NCBI GenBank assembly: GCA_022494885.1
Contig: JAGVSM010002838.1
Coordinates: forward strand, 1-64,000
Direction: 5' to 3'
Origin: Micrasema longulum
Taxonomy: Eukaryota; Arthropoda; Insecta; Trichoptera; Brachycentridae
DNA length: 64,000 nucleotides
How positions within the stretch are numbered: position 1 is the stretch's first letter; each line of letters opens with the position of its first letter. Shown piece after piece: positions 32,661 to 42,989 of this stretch. Made by a program: the position numbers and the translations under genes. The notes beneath the pieces are model-generated. The model was not told the DNA's origin and ran no database searches. It saw only the letters and a list, made by a program, of their open reading frames with translations.

Positions 32661-32894
32661 TTGAAGTCAAACGTTTATATAAATGTTGTTAAATATTTGG
32701 ATATAACCGCTTACCAACTTTTCTATGTCTACCGGTTTACTGTGTTTCAAAACGTACCCGTCGTTATGAAAATATTTTATGTTGTGGGAGAAATCGTTGA
32801 AAAAAGAGGGAGTGGAATAAAGGAGGGCCGTAATATAAATAGGTATAGAGTGACTATAACAATAGATCCTCGTATAATAGGCTATATTTTGTAA
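32661..32894 (+). other. Unassigned ORF, 77 codons
   Basis: Open from ATT-type start to TAA, encoding a basic, Val/Ile/Tyr-rich peptide ending in TITIDPRIIGYIL. It looks less like random AT translation than its neighbours, but I recognise no domain and the minus strand offers no alternative. It lies just upstream of a LINE A tail. Confidence 0.3.
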
Positions 32895-32926
32895 TGCAAT
32901 ATTTTATAAATTTTTTTTTTATATAT

Positions 32927-33095
32927 CTTTAGCTTTTTATTTTTTTTCTATTGAATATGTTCTGTAACTTGAATTATGAAAATAAAACTTTTATTCTATT
33001 GGTTGGTTGGAAGAAATTGCCATTTGGAAGTAAGCCCGCCAATGGACAAATAACATTATGTACAAAAAGTTAAATAAATAAATAAATAAAAAATA
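32927..33095 (+). mobile_element. LINE family A, 3' UTR fragment
   Basis: GAATATGTTCTGTAACTTGA, TTGGTTGGTTGGAAGAAATT, AAGCCCGCCAATGGACAAAT and an AAAT tail at about 33070-33092 match 4439-4585. The right arm of the 3' hairpin is mutated (GGAAGT for GGCAAT). Confidence 0.85.
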
Positions 33096-33214
33096 TGCCA
33101 ACTCTTGCTAATTATTCAATGCAATAAATATGCCAAGTCATGTAAATTTTTTAATGCAATGAATGTGTCAAATTCTTGACAACAGGCGACTTAAATATAT
33201 TGAATTATAAAGAA

Positions 33215-33455
33215 AGTTCTGTCTATGTTAAAACATCAACATTTTTTCAACTCTTCTATCTGTAGACTTTTGTGAAGTAAAATGGCTGAAACTTTTATCA
33301 TGTGGGTGAGAATTAAAGAAAACATTGTAAATGTTACACAGTGTGTAATGTGGCCACTAAAACCAGCCAATGACAGGTCATAAGCCCTGTAAATGCCAAC
33401 ACTTTCATATTTTTTTTCTCAAAAGTGTTTTCCTTCTCTATTGCAACAAATGAAA
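33215..33455 (-). repeat. Repeat R copy
   Basis: GTTACACAGTGTGTAATGTG, AAACCAGCCAATGACAGGTC and TTTTCCTTCTCTATTGCAAC in R order; one flank is truncated. Confidence 0.75.
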
Positions 33456-34119
33456 ACATGGATTTTAAAACAGGAGACCAGTTTATAAAACAATAAAAAA
33501 AAATTGAACTACCGGAATAATTAAAATCGCGACCCCCCTTTTTCGCTTATTGCAGTCAAGTGTTTCGTATTGTTAGGTGTGGATGAATTTATGTTTCAAA
33601 TTATTATCTATTGTCTGCTACGGATAATCGCTTCAGAGATCTCTGCTTCGGAGTATGATATACGTGATTAACCCCTCGGCATAATAAGTTTACTAATAAT
33701 CGGCGATTTTAGATATTTTTTGTTGCACGAAGGCAAAATATGTTTCAACCTTTATCTGCCCTCAATGATGTATAAAACACCTAGGTACCTTCATGAACGT
33801 ACGTGACGTAAGATAATTGTTTCAAAGAGTCATTGACACATTTCTGGTCATGCGGTTACAAAATGAGATCCCAGCAGAATGCTTTTACGAGGCTTTTTTA
33901 TAATTTGAGTCATCAAACAACAAAAACATATACAAATTTTGCTTAGAGATTTTTCTTTTGTGGCCCTAAGAGTGTTCAATATTTCGGATATTAAGTTCCC
34001 CAAAACAAAAGCCATTTTTGAACAGATGTTTGGATTTGAAGAGACCATGCAGGATACTGCCGTGAGATATTGCATTGATTTATAAACTGTTGTGCGTGTT
34101 GTCCAGATGTTAATCATAT
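33456..34119. other. No recognised gene
   Basis: A minus-strand 89-codon ORF (34117-33848) abuts LINE B copy 2 but lacks motifs. The rest is AT-rich. Confidence 0.4.
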
Positions 34120-34495
34120 ATGAAAGTAATTTTTTATTTAAAATTTTGCTATTATTATAATGTACCTCACCGTAACTTGCGTACCAATGCAGTCTTTGCT
34201 AAGAGAAATTATAAAACCAACATCGGATTCTTTTCTCCTCTGACTAGGATCCTTATAACAGTGAACGAAATCTCACTGAACAGTACTGTCAAATTGTTTC
34301 TACAGCAAAGGCAATCATTCAAGAGGAAAGCGGTGTTGTCGCTCCTGACTCGCGATGACACACTTGCCATGGCCGCCTAGATTATGCCATAATTATACCT
34401 TTTGTAAATTTAAATAGATTTTAATATTGTTTAGATTAAGTGTATATATTAATGTCAATCTGGCCTTCATAAGCCTGTTAATTGGCTTTAAAAAA
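34120..34495 (+). mobile_element. LINE family B, copy 2: polyprotein C-terminus and 3' UTR
   Basis: The ORF to 34380 reads PHRNLRTNAVFAKRNYKTN, IGFFSPLTRILITVNEISLN, QRQSFKRKAVLSLLTRDDTL, AMAA stop. This is an intact C-terminal piece of a LINE protein. The 3' UTR (GCCATAATTATACCTTTTGT, GGCCTTCATAAGCCTGTTAA) ends in an A-run at 34488-34497. It aligns with 14772-15125 (-) and is less damaged. Confidence 0.75.
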
Positions 34496-34497
34496 AA

Positions 34498-34665
34498 AGT
34501 ACATTTTTCCACTTTTCATTTTGTTGTATCCCAATTCAACACATGGCTGTTGGCCTCGTAGAGTAAGAGGTAAGTTATTATTGTTGTTTTGTAATAAATA
34601 TGTATTTGCATGAATAAATACTTTAAAAATAGGTAAATGCATAACAGAAAGATCTTTTGACAACT
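34498..34665 (-). other. Repeated PCVELGYN fragment
   Basis: The minus-strand translation (LTLRGQQPCVELGYNKMKSG) matches the 23.9 kb ORF. It begins at the end of LINE B and could be part of another mobile element. The function is unknown. Confidence 0.35.
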
Positions 34666-35055
34666 TCTAAAAGTTCAAGCAATATCCGAATATCGGTTTT
34701 GAAATAAAGTCATATATTATGAATTATATCTATAGATATGTATGTATATATAAGAAAAGGGTTTCTTGAAGTAAATGGATGAGATGCGATATGTGTATTT
34801 TTATCCAAAGCTTCTTAGGGGTTGGTTAATAATATCTCTCGCATGGGCTGAGAAACCCCAAAATCCGAATATCCGTCAGATGATATTCTTGCAAATGTGC
34901 TCTTTTTGATGGGAAACATAATGCTATTATATACCTCAACCTGGAAATCAACGGAACATAAGAATCGTAAGTCCAACTACGTCCGCTTGGCTTGTTTGGG
35001 TTATCTTTTCGAACCTAAACTAAGCTACAACACGCTTGTATCAAAATAGATTTTT
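34666..35055. other. No recognised feature
   Basis: A moderately complex patch at 34820-35040 has open frames but no motif. Confidence 0.45.
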
Positions 35056-35170
35056 AAACTTGACAGAGATAAAAAACATAATTGAAAAGAGAATTTGATA
35101 GTCTGGACATTAACACGGCTCATGACACGTATTGTGCATGTCACTGCCAAATAGTTAAATCAACATCAAT
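35056..35170 (+). repeat. Diverged repeat R fragment
   Basis: TTGACAGAGATAAAAAACAT, AAAAGAGAATTTGATAGTCT and CACGGCTCATGACACGTATT follow the R order with many substitutions. Confidence 0.45.
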
Positions 35171-35174
35171 AATT

Positions 35175-35540
35175 GTTAAATTTTTTAATTTATTTTTCAT
35201 GTGTATTTTTATTTTCCTCTTGTTTCCGTTATTTATTATTTTGCTTACGCATAAAAGCTTTTATCTTAGTATGTATATTTTGTACAATAGTTATTTTTTA
35301 CGGGTCTGAGTCTATTCTTTCATTATTTTTTTTTAATTTTTGCATCTATGGTCTTCAGGAAGTCAATGTATTTTTTCGCAGTGGCTTCATTTTTTATTAC
35401 TTCCTTTGGGTTTTCAAAAATTTGGCCGTATTGTGCGCACATTTGTATGCAGTTTAACCTCTCGGCGTAAAACATAGGACAATCGTGTAATATATGGAGG
35501 AAGTCCTGAGAGCTAAGTCCATCGCAAGGGCAACATCATG
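35175..35540 (-). mobile_element. LINE family J C-terminus (zinc-knuckle type)
   Basis: The minus strand reads CCPCDGLSSQDFLHILHDCP, FYAERLNCIQMCAQYGQIFE, NPKEVIKNEATAKKYIDFLK, TIDAKIKKK then double stop near 35330. The C-x-C...H-x4-C spacing and CPxF are the usual ending of R1/I/Jockey LINEs after RNase H. It has no internal stop over about 69 codons. A 3' UTR of about 140 bp follows towards 35180. It is truncated at the 5' end near 35540. Confidence 0.7.
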
Positions 35541-36112
35541 TGAAATTAGGTTAGATTAGGACATATTGGACAGCGTTTAATGATTTTTAAAAACAAAGTT
35601 TTGTTTAACTTGAAGTTAAGTAAAAAATCTTTTTGCTTTAAATTATTGAGATTAACCTAACCTATCCTAACCGAATCCTGTTTTTTGTTCGGCCGTTTCC
35701 AAAGGGCTGGCTTTCAACCGGCGGCAAACACGTTGAATGTTGATAGCCATTCAATGGAATGCTGGCATTTATAGAATTGGCTTGCCGCCCAATTGAGTAT
35801 CTGATTGAACTTTTTAAAAAAAATATAAAATGCATATATTTATTAAATAAATCGGACTTTGCTGACAAAATGCATTAAGACATTAAAAAGTGTTCTGAGA
35901 TAATCGCGTTGAAAGCTTTTTTATTCTTTCAATACATGATTTGTCTAACGATTTTCTTTTATTTTAATTTTTTTCAAAGCTATGAAGGAGTAATATTTTT
36001 TATAGGCAAAGCATAAATTTTGAATTCAGCATCTTGCACCTATATTTCAATGTATTTTAAATATACAAACACAGTTGACTTAATGCATTCTGTCACTATA
36101 GTCTATAGAGAT
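35541..36112. other. No recognised feature
   Basis: A small less AT-rich patch lies at 35680-35770; nothing assigned. Confidence 0.5.
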
Positions 36113-36172
36113 AGTACATGTTGTGATAAAGATTGGAAGAACTCTCTCAGATAAACAGGTGAAGTGGAATTA

Positions 36173-36792
36173 CGTCGCTTTAATTCGTTTTTGTCCAACA
36201 GAGCATTTTTAACGAAATTGAGTTAACACTTTGTATCCCGGAGCCGAGTAAACACGTGATTATATAACCACGCGTTGTGTCCCGGTACCGTGTTTTCACA
36301 CGGTTTTCGCGTTAACACGGCTCCGAGATACAAAGCACAAAAAAAGAAATGAGACCCTTTATATGTGCTAACATTGCAATGTGGCTCTCCATAAAGGCCA
36401 ATGTTGGCAAAATTGTCATGCAAAAAATACTTAGTAAATTGTTTCAAATAAATATCAGAAGTTTCAATTGATTTTATCCAGTATTTTTATAATTATGATA
36501 CTTTTAAGGAATCCTTCACAAAGTATGAAATTTCACAAAACTTGGCCGGGCACAGGGTAAATTCTATGTGTATTTGGCCGGTTGCCAAAGTGTTAAGTGA
36601 ACAAAAGTTCTGAGAAAGCCTTTATAAAATTAAAATTAAAAAATGTATAATTTATTAATAGTTATAGTGTTTTTTTTAACGAATTTCGTCTTAAATTGTG
36701 GTCATTATTTATGCTTATTTTGTAAAAAAAACTTCGAAGCTCTATTTCTGCACATTTGTGTTTTGGTCTGTTGGACAAAAACACAAGCGACG
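36173..36792. mobile_element. DNA element with ATTA duplication and inverted ends
   Basis: Left CGTCGCTT, then GTTTTTGTCCAACAGA. Right, inverted, CGTCGCTTGTGTTTTTGTCC, AACAGA. The inverted ends cover about 28 bp with a 4-bp gap. ATTA flanks it at 36169-36172 and 36793-36796, and comparison with the empty site in another LINE D copy supports this as the target duplication. It could also be read as TTA, as in Harbinger elements. There is no transposase. A second element sits inside. Confidence 0.75.
36227..36592. mobile_element. TTAA-flanked MITE, piggyBac-like
   Basis: TTAA occurs at 36223-36226 and 36593-36596, with 7-bp inverted ends CACTTTG/CAAAGTG. Its GC-rich left end contains a further inverted repeat (ACTTTGTATCCCGGAGCCG near 36229 and CGGCTCCGAGATACAAAG near 36319). 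TTAA duplication is the hallmark of piggyBac-type insertion. It is 366 bp and non-coding, so non-autonomous. It lies inside the 36173-36792 element. Confidence 0.65.
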
Positions 36793-36944
36793 ATTATTCA
36801 AAATACCGTGAAGAAGTTTTAGAATGCGAATGTTTTTTCTAAGCCTGGTGTTTTTTCTGAGCCAGTGTTGTTGCGTGCGGTATTCGATTATGTGGTAAAA
36901 TTTGCAAAGATTAAAGATATAACGGTAACAAAATTTCCACACAA

Positions 36945-37075
36945 ATAATATATAATGGGGTCCACCACAAACTTTGAGTTCGAGCGAAGAAATTTCACAT
37001 TTTCGGGTCCCGAAATATTCAATGTATTGCCCGAACATTGTTACACCGAGACCCGAATTCAATTTAATAAGTTTA
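36945..37075. repeat. Two-copy interspersed segment
   Basis: ATGGGGTCCACCACAAACTT and the later GACCCGAATTCAATTT recur at 49205-49290. The class is unknown. Confidence 0.5.
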
Positions 37076-37830
37076 CAAAAAATGGTTACACGGGTAGAGG
37101 AAAGTCGAGAAATGTGTAGAAATACGCTTCATAATAAAAAAGATACTTTATAAATTCACCAGTAGATAGTCGTGTTTCCATTTATTTTGCTTTACACATA
37201 AAATTGTATGTCTAAAACCGGTCTAACCTAGTTGGGCAGAGTACACAAACATCATTCTGAGAAAACTATTACAATAAAAAATATTGAAGTTAAGAAATGG
37301 TTATTTTTCTTAATTAATAATCATTATTATTATTTCACTTGAATGTATGTGTAACCTTTCTATCAACCTAAGCAAACATTGTATTTGGTTGACGAAACAT
37401 GCTGTGTTTTTTAAACATGATATGGCATTCTTCTGTCAATTCAGTGATCACTGTTTACTTATTTACATAGTAAACCTCAAACCTTAAGTTGAGCGCACCA
37501 ATCACCCTGAAGTTTGTTTAGGAAACTTCTTGTTTTGTGTCAACTGACGGAAAATATGTGTGGTGTTTTCAGGCCTGAAATAAGTAATTCAAGAAAATTG
37601 GATACGCGCCGTACAAAAACCATGTGTTGTTTATATTTGTCATGAAAATATAATAAACCGTATAAAAAATGTAAAAAACTTGGAAATATTAAGTAAAAAT
37701 ATTAATATCTTTTTATCTCGATTTTTTTAAATATACGTTGAGATGCATTTTAACGTTTTAATTACTTGTAAAAACAGATAAATATATATATACGAGGATA
37801 TATGTGGATAATGTATTAATGTATTAATGT
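37076..37830. other. No recognised feature
   Basis: AT-rich sequence. Nothing assigned. Confidence 0.5.
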
Positions 37831-37834
37831 ATAT

Positions 37835-38015
37835 GGCGCTGTACAATAAATAAATATCCCAACACGACTTGCAGCTACAGAGCGCATGGACGGTTGGAAT
37901 TATAGTTCCTCGTCTCCAAATATGATATATTACAATAAATTATGATACGTAGAAGTTAGGTTATAGCACGTCTTACAGCTACAGTGTGCATATACAGTAA
38001 TAAATCTCGCCTCTT
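37835..38015 (+). repeat. CAGCTACAGAGCGCATGGACG motif pair
   Basis: The motif GCAGCTACAGAGCGCATGG at about 37871, and a diverged second copy at about 37978, lie about 107 bp apart. The same motif forms a longer cluster at 60.97-61.36 kb. Confidence 0.65.
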
Positions 38016-38097
38016 TTTACACTTTTATTTGACAATGAAGTTAAGAGTTTATGTAATATTTTACACAAACTAAATGAAAAACAAATTTATAAAAATA

Positions 38098-38805
38098 TAT
38101 TTTTTATTTTAATTTATTTATTTATCTTTTTGTCCGAAATATTATTTGTACCTTGGCGGGCTTATTGCCAAATGGCAATTTCTTCCAACCAGCCAATAAA
38201 ATAAAAGTTTTATTTTTAAAATTCAAGTTACAGAACATATTCAATAGAAAAAATATTAAAAAGCTAAAGATATATAAAAATAGAAATAAACGTATTTGTT
38301 TATAAATTACCTTAAATCAAACTTATTACTAAATGGGAAAAAGGAAAAAAGAGGAAAGAGAAAAAAGGAAAGGAGGAGAGATTAAGGAAGAGAAAGGAGA
38401 TGTTTCTTCAGACGTGATTTAAACAGAGATAATGTAGTAATATCTTTGATGGTGGATGGGAGATGATTCCACAGTCGAGCCGCATGGACACTATATGAGT
38501 TAGAGAAGAAAGAGGAATTTTGGATGGGTATTAGGAGGTTGTGGTCCTGTGGCTAGTGTCTCGGACTCACGGACCAAAGGTCCGTGGTTCGAATCCCACT
38601 CTACCCCAACTCGATTCCATTTTCTAATAGTGAGTTATTTACAACTCGTTGAAAATGGCCTTCAAAATTAAATATTTGGGTAAATCATAAGAACGCAAAT
38701 ATTTCAAAAAAAAAAAGAAAATAAAGAGAGTGCCTTGAGAATTAGAACATAGAGGTAAATCATGAACTGATAAGCGTTGAAATTTTTCACGCAGGTATAA
38801 TAATA
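38098..38805 (-). mobile_element. LINE family A, copy 3, carrying a SINE
   Basis: Starts at the 3' tail (TTTATTTATTTATC), then the hairpin ATTGCC-AAAT-GGCAAT at 38164-38179, the purine tract (reverse of the pyrimidine tract at 4.3 kb) and coding remains on the minus strand corresponding to 4080-4285. SINE S2 interrupts it at 38537-38722. It is truncated near 38805. Confidence 0.85.
38537..38722 (+). repeat. tRNA-derived SINE, family S2, copy 2
   Basis: GGTTGTGGTCCTGTGGCTAG start, perfect B box GGTTCGAATCC at 38586-38596, body TTCTAATAGTGAGTTATTTA and A-rich tail. Comparison with the uninterrupted LINE A at 54.83 kb shows the insertion in GGTATTAAGAGAGTGCC, with an approximate ATTAAGA duplication. 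Confidence 0.9.
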
Positions 38806-39325
38806 CATAAAACATATATATTTACACTAATTTAAATTCTCCCAAGCCACTTTCTGTGGCCGACAGTGATATTTTTACCCTTTTCTGTATTATAAACGCA
38901 AGCATAAAATTATGTTCTAACGGAAAATATTTTGAGTGTGTGCGTTCATGTACAGATAGGAGCGGTTATGACTATGCTTCGTACAATGGAGTCGGGCAAA
39001 AAAAACATGAATTTGCAGCAATACCTCACCAACAATCCAGTTGTTAGCAATATCATCGGATCTAATGGCTATGGAATTCAACTTTTTATACCTGATAGGG
39101 AACATATTGTTTAGTACTCTGTTGGGCCTGATGGGCTAGAATTAGATCCGCTTAAGATTTTCCATTAGCCTAGGGCTCTATCCCATTGTCTTTCTAAAAA
39201 TTTTGTCGGACAATATATATTGTATTTTCAAATGGTTCTCTCAGTCAGGTTGGACTAAAAGCACTGAGTTTGGTTGAAATAAATTCTTAATTAACCTCAA
39301 AATGCCTACAGGTGCTCAATTTTGA
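38806..39325. other. Stretch with overlapping unassigned ORFs
   Basis: Positions 38856-39114 are open in two plus frames and one minus frame (60-63 codons) with no recognised motif. Confidence 0.35.
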
Positions 39326-39329
39326 TGGT

Positions 39330-40080
39330 GAATATAACATCACAACATTGATTTGAGTACTTGGACAGATGTATATACTCTAAGACTTCGACACTTAAAA
39401 ATTGATTGATGTGGCTGACAAATTGGCAAGGCTGGGAGCTGAACCCAACTGTGAATTGCTCAAACGCGCTCCTCGTAATAAACTTTAGCCATGGGCCCGA
39501 AAGCAAAGCATAATACTCTGGTAAAAGTACTAGGTCAGCAGCACGCAAAGTAGATAATAATAAGGTACAGGCAATGGTTTACTTTCGACCTAATAAAACT
39601 TAGCCGAAATAAAGTAAAGGTTATCACTACAGCTCTTACAAAGCACTGCATATTGAACAAACTCCTTGCTAGAATGAACCTTTCCAAAACTTATACATGC
39701 TGACTTTGCTGTGCAGATGAGGAAACACCTATACACATTATATGGGGATGTGATGTTTTATGTAATAAAAGAAGTTTGCATCCCCAGGGAACCACTAGTC
39801 AAACTGCGGATGTGTCAGTACTCGCTCCCTACCAAAAATACCCGATTTTTTATGGCTCTGGGTATGGAGGGAGAAATTTAGCAAAATGAGAATTTTGGCC
39901 TTCTACACAGTAGCCAGGTTTTTTAAAGACCTGGGCGTGACCTGGCATCTGTGAGACCTGATTCTCGGCAACCCGTCCAATTAGATCTTTACAGGTCGCA
40001 GTGACATCAGGAGCTTGTATGGCTTGTATACCAATCCCATTAAAAAGAATAAGATGTCTAATTGTTCATAAATAAAGTTG
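39330..40080 (+). mobile_element. LINE family F: RNase H and C-terminal remains
   Basis: On the plus strand, ADKLARLGAEPNC (near 39415-39450) matches the end of an RNase H domain, consensus GNExADxLARxGA. Further on, ALTKHCILNKLLARMNLSKT, then a C..C...EETPIHIIWGC segment near 39700-39760, match the zinc-knuckle tail of R1/I/Jockey-type LINEs. Many stops and shifts are present. The A-rich 3' end lies near 40070. The minus-strand ORF 39548-39306 is antisense. Confidence 0.7.
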
Positions 40081-40094
40081 ATGGGATGTTATTT

Positions 40095-40435
40095 TTATAG
40101 AAATTTATTACAACAGAGAGGGAAAACATTCTTGAAGAGGGAAAAAAAGAAGTGTAAAACTGGAAAATTATTTTCAGACGTTCTATGGTGTGTGAAATAG
40201 TTCAGCCAGATAAATCTTACCCACACCAACAAAGGTTTCTTCTCATTCACTTCACAAAAGTCAACAAATGGAAGAGTTGAGAAAATGTTGATGTTTTAAT
40301 ATGGCAGAATGGTGAATGTTACACAGTGAGTAAAGTGGCTACTTTAACCAGCCAATGACAGGTTGTCAGCCCTGTCAATGCTAAGACTTCCATATTCAAT
40401 TCTCAAGTATGTTTTTCATCTCATTTGAATAATAC
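40095..40435 (-). repeat. Repeat R copy
   Basis: TTACAACAGAGAGGGAAAAC, GACGTTCTATGGTGTGTGAA, AAAGGTTTCTTCTCATTCAC and AACCAGCCAATGACAGGTTG in R order. Nearly full length but diverged. Confidence 0.75.
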
Positions 40436-40699
40436 GTTTTATTTATATCTGTATGCGAGAGGTATATAAAAGTATCCACAAAAACCCAATTTTTCAGGAA
40501 ATACACATTAGTGATTTTTTATACTTTAAGCATCTTGTATTTTTCAAAGAGAGGAAGTTTTAAAGATAAATTGTATTTTAAAATACATTGATACACATTT
40601 AAAAAAAATACAATTTTAAAATACTTTACTGTTCATTTTCTTACTGTCCTAACCCTCTTATTTCTTGTGGAGTTGCACTAATATTTTTTTTAAAATCCT
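40436..40699. other. No recognised feature
   Basis: AT-rich sequence. Nothing assigned. Confidence 0.5.
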
Positions 40700-41571
40700 T
40701 GTTGTGGTGTGCAGAACCAACAACCGTGAGGTTGACACATCCAATGCTACTTTGGCCCGCAACGCTTAGTCCACTGCAACGTCAGCCTAAACGAGCCTAC
40801 TGAACACCGCACACCGAAACAACTGGACACATTTCATTTTGACTGTTCCTGTTGCCTGGGCGCAAGCTCTCCATCAGTGCTTGTTACTGTAAATTCCTTC
40901 TGTACGAAATAAAAGGATGTGACCCTTTGTAACTGCTTAATAAATAACTTCAATTGTAATACCATGCACACGAAACACGAATTTTTGTGGGGAATGACTT
41001 AATGATGCCTAGAGCGCTTGTAGCGGTGTTTCAAAGATCTTTTATTTTTACGGGGCCAAAGCTATATAATTTAGTGCCTAACATCTGGAAAAACGAAAGT
41101 AGAACATGTTTTAAGAAAAAAAAAATGGCAAATGGTTGATAGACATGGGAAGCAAAGAGTCAGAAAGTTTTTTGACAATTATAACTTAATTTGTACCTAT
41201 ATGTTATATACAAACTTGTATATAATGTACATATTTATTATATTAAATACATACTAATTTTATTACATACAAACTTATAGATTACATTCATACTTATTAT
41301 ATCCGTGTACACTTTTGCAAATACAAACCTCAATTATTTTATTATTTTTGCCGCAACATATCGGTTCTTTAGAACAGGCATGGCCTATATAGGAACCGAT
41401 GGACCCTTTTAAGTATTCCACTATACCGCACTCCTTCGCTTGCTTGATGTATCCTTAGCATTTAAGTAGAATATTTGTTTGTAATTTGGCTTATGTAATT
41501 TTTCTGTTAAATAAATAAATACATCTACTCCTTTTAACCTCAAATCAGCTCACGGGCACCTATCCTATAAA
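40700..41571 (+). mobile_element. LTR (CsRn1-type Gypsy-like), interrupted by a LINE
   Basis: A GC-richer block begins TGTTGTGGTGTGCAG (40700). It contains polyadenylation-like AATAAA signals near 40907 and 40941, is broken at about 40970 by a LINE fragment, and resumes at about 41523 (CATCTACTCCTTTTAACCTC) to 41571. A tRNA-Trp-type primer-binding site follows immediately, which identifies this as the 5' LTR of a retrotransposon. The right terminal CA is not clear. No gag or pol is seen downstream. Confidence 0.65.
40970..41522 (+). mobile_element. LINE family G fragment inside the LTR
   Basis: The plus-strand translation HETRIFVGNDLMMPRALVAV, FQRSFIFTGPKLYNLVPNIW, then FKKKK and a stop near 41132, is the end of a CR1-like polyprotein (family consensus QRSFxYxGPKLWNxLP). 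A 3' UTR of about 380 bp ends in TTAAATAAATAAATA at about 41508-41522. It interrupts the LTR. Confidence 0.75.
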
Positions 41572-41590
41572 TGGTGACCCCGACGTGATT
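41572..41590 (+). promoter_or_regulatory. Retrotransposon primer-binding site for tRNA-Trp
   Basis: TGGTGACCCCGACGTGATT is the reverse complement of the 3' end of insect tRNA-Trp including CCA, over 19 nt. This tRNA is used by CsRn1-type Gypsy elements such as Kabuki. The tRNA match is from memory of the tRNA-Trp 3' end. Confidence 0.8.
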
Positions 41591-42535
41591 AAAGAAATTA
41601 GGAGTTAATGCTATTTACTATTTAAAAGAGGACGAACATTTTTTTTCGACAAAGTAATAACTAAATTTCATCATATTTGAAGCTACCGTAGTTTACTTCT
41701 TGCTTACCGAAATAATGAAACATTCTGATTGAGATTTTATTTTTAAAGCTTTTTTCTGATGTATGAATTTTGATGAAAATACATCAAAGACGAGTTTGGA
41801 AGTGAACGACTCAAATGATAAAATGTAAGAAAATAAAATACGGAGCATATATGCACACATATATATAATATCAAGATTTTTATTTATTTGAGGTGACAAA
41901 CTCTATTTCCTCTTCTAAAGATTGGAGTAACAAATCTCGCAGTATTTGACAAAAATGTAGACGAGTTTTTTTTGTATGACTAATGTGTATAAAGTTGAAT
42001 ATTTTCTAAAGCGTACATAACTTACACAAACGTGTTTCATATATCAAATTCTCATTTTTAGTGTACAAAAAAGAACACAAAAATGTCTCCGTGTAGTCAT
42101 ACGTTATTTTATATTTTGGCTTCTTGAACAGACGCTTTTCATAAAATGAGTTGATTTTTACAATAATGTATTTTTACATTCAATCAAATATGTCCCCCAT
42201 GGCTTTTAAATCAGAAAAACTTACTCATCGACGTGATTTTCTAAGGGTTGAATTTCGAATCTTTCGCTATTTCGTGAAATTCTTTATTATCATTTTGAGA
42301 AATGGTATATGTATCTATAGAGCTAAAATCAAAATATGTATGGTTTGTTAGATTGTAAAATCTATCAACAAAACTATTTTTTACATAATTATTTATATTG
42401 TGGTGACGATTATAAACTATTTTTCAATCCTCAATAAACGACATTCTAAGAATATTATATTTAAACCAATAATTTATTCAGACGCACAGCGTACATTAAA
42501 ATATTATAAACAACATGTTTACTCGTGTCCAGGCG
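41591..42535. other. No recognised gene downstream of the primer-binding site
   Basis: AT-rich sequence. No gag-like ORF. The ORFs 41899-41693 (-) and 42151-42351 (+) have no motif. Confidence 0.5.
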
Positions 42536-42835
42536 GGTGAAAAATACAGTTTTGTCTTTGAAAAAGACCCAGAACCCTGGACGAGCATTTTTGACTCTGC
42601 TGGCTGATGACTGCTCTCAGGTAAAACTTTGGAAATCAAGTGAAGATAAGACCGTCTTGCTATGTAGAGTTTAACGCGTTCTCTTACCCTTCTTCAATCC
42701 CTAGCGTGGTGGATGTGAAAGAATTTTTTGAACTACAATATTTCACTATCTTAGGACTGGCACCTGAAGCGTAAGACTGATCACCTTACATTCATGCAAA
42801 AGATAAACTTAAAACGCTAAATTCCCTTTACCGAC
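42535..42835 (+). repeat. SINE S1, one of the best copies
   Basis: Head GTGTCCAGGCGGGTGAAAAA, CCAGAACCCTGGACGAGC and TTTTGACTC; TCTCAGG box; GATAAGACCGTCTTGC; a decayed tRNA-like region; then tail GGACTGGCACCTGAAGCGTA, AGACTGATCACCTTAC. All parts are in the same order as in the inverse copy at 53.65-53.98 kb. Confidence 0.8.
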
Positions 42836-42989
42836 GTAATGCCCTATGCAACACTGTGTGTGATGACATATTTACTAGGAACTGAATGAGTCTGCGTCAC
42901 GCTTTAAAGTGAAACGCTCATTCGGTAAAACTCGGAAAAGCCGAGTGCGTATAAAAGCTATTTGGCGCGTACGTTTTTTCTTTGTGGCA

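Larger units (their letters stand above)
36115..36942 (-). mobile_element. LINE family D fragment, interrupted by a DNA element
   Basis: The two outer pieces, 36115-36172 and 36793-36942, align without a gap to 43440-43630. The minus-strand frame in the right piece reads YRYIFNLCKFYHIIEYRTQQ, HWLRKNTRLRKNIRILKLLH. The interruption is exactly at ATTA, which is duplicated on both sides. Confidence 0.8.
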
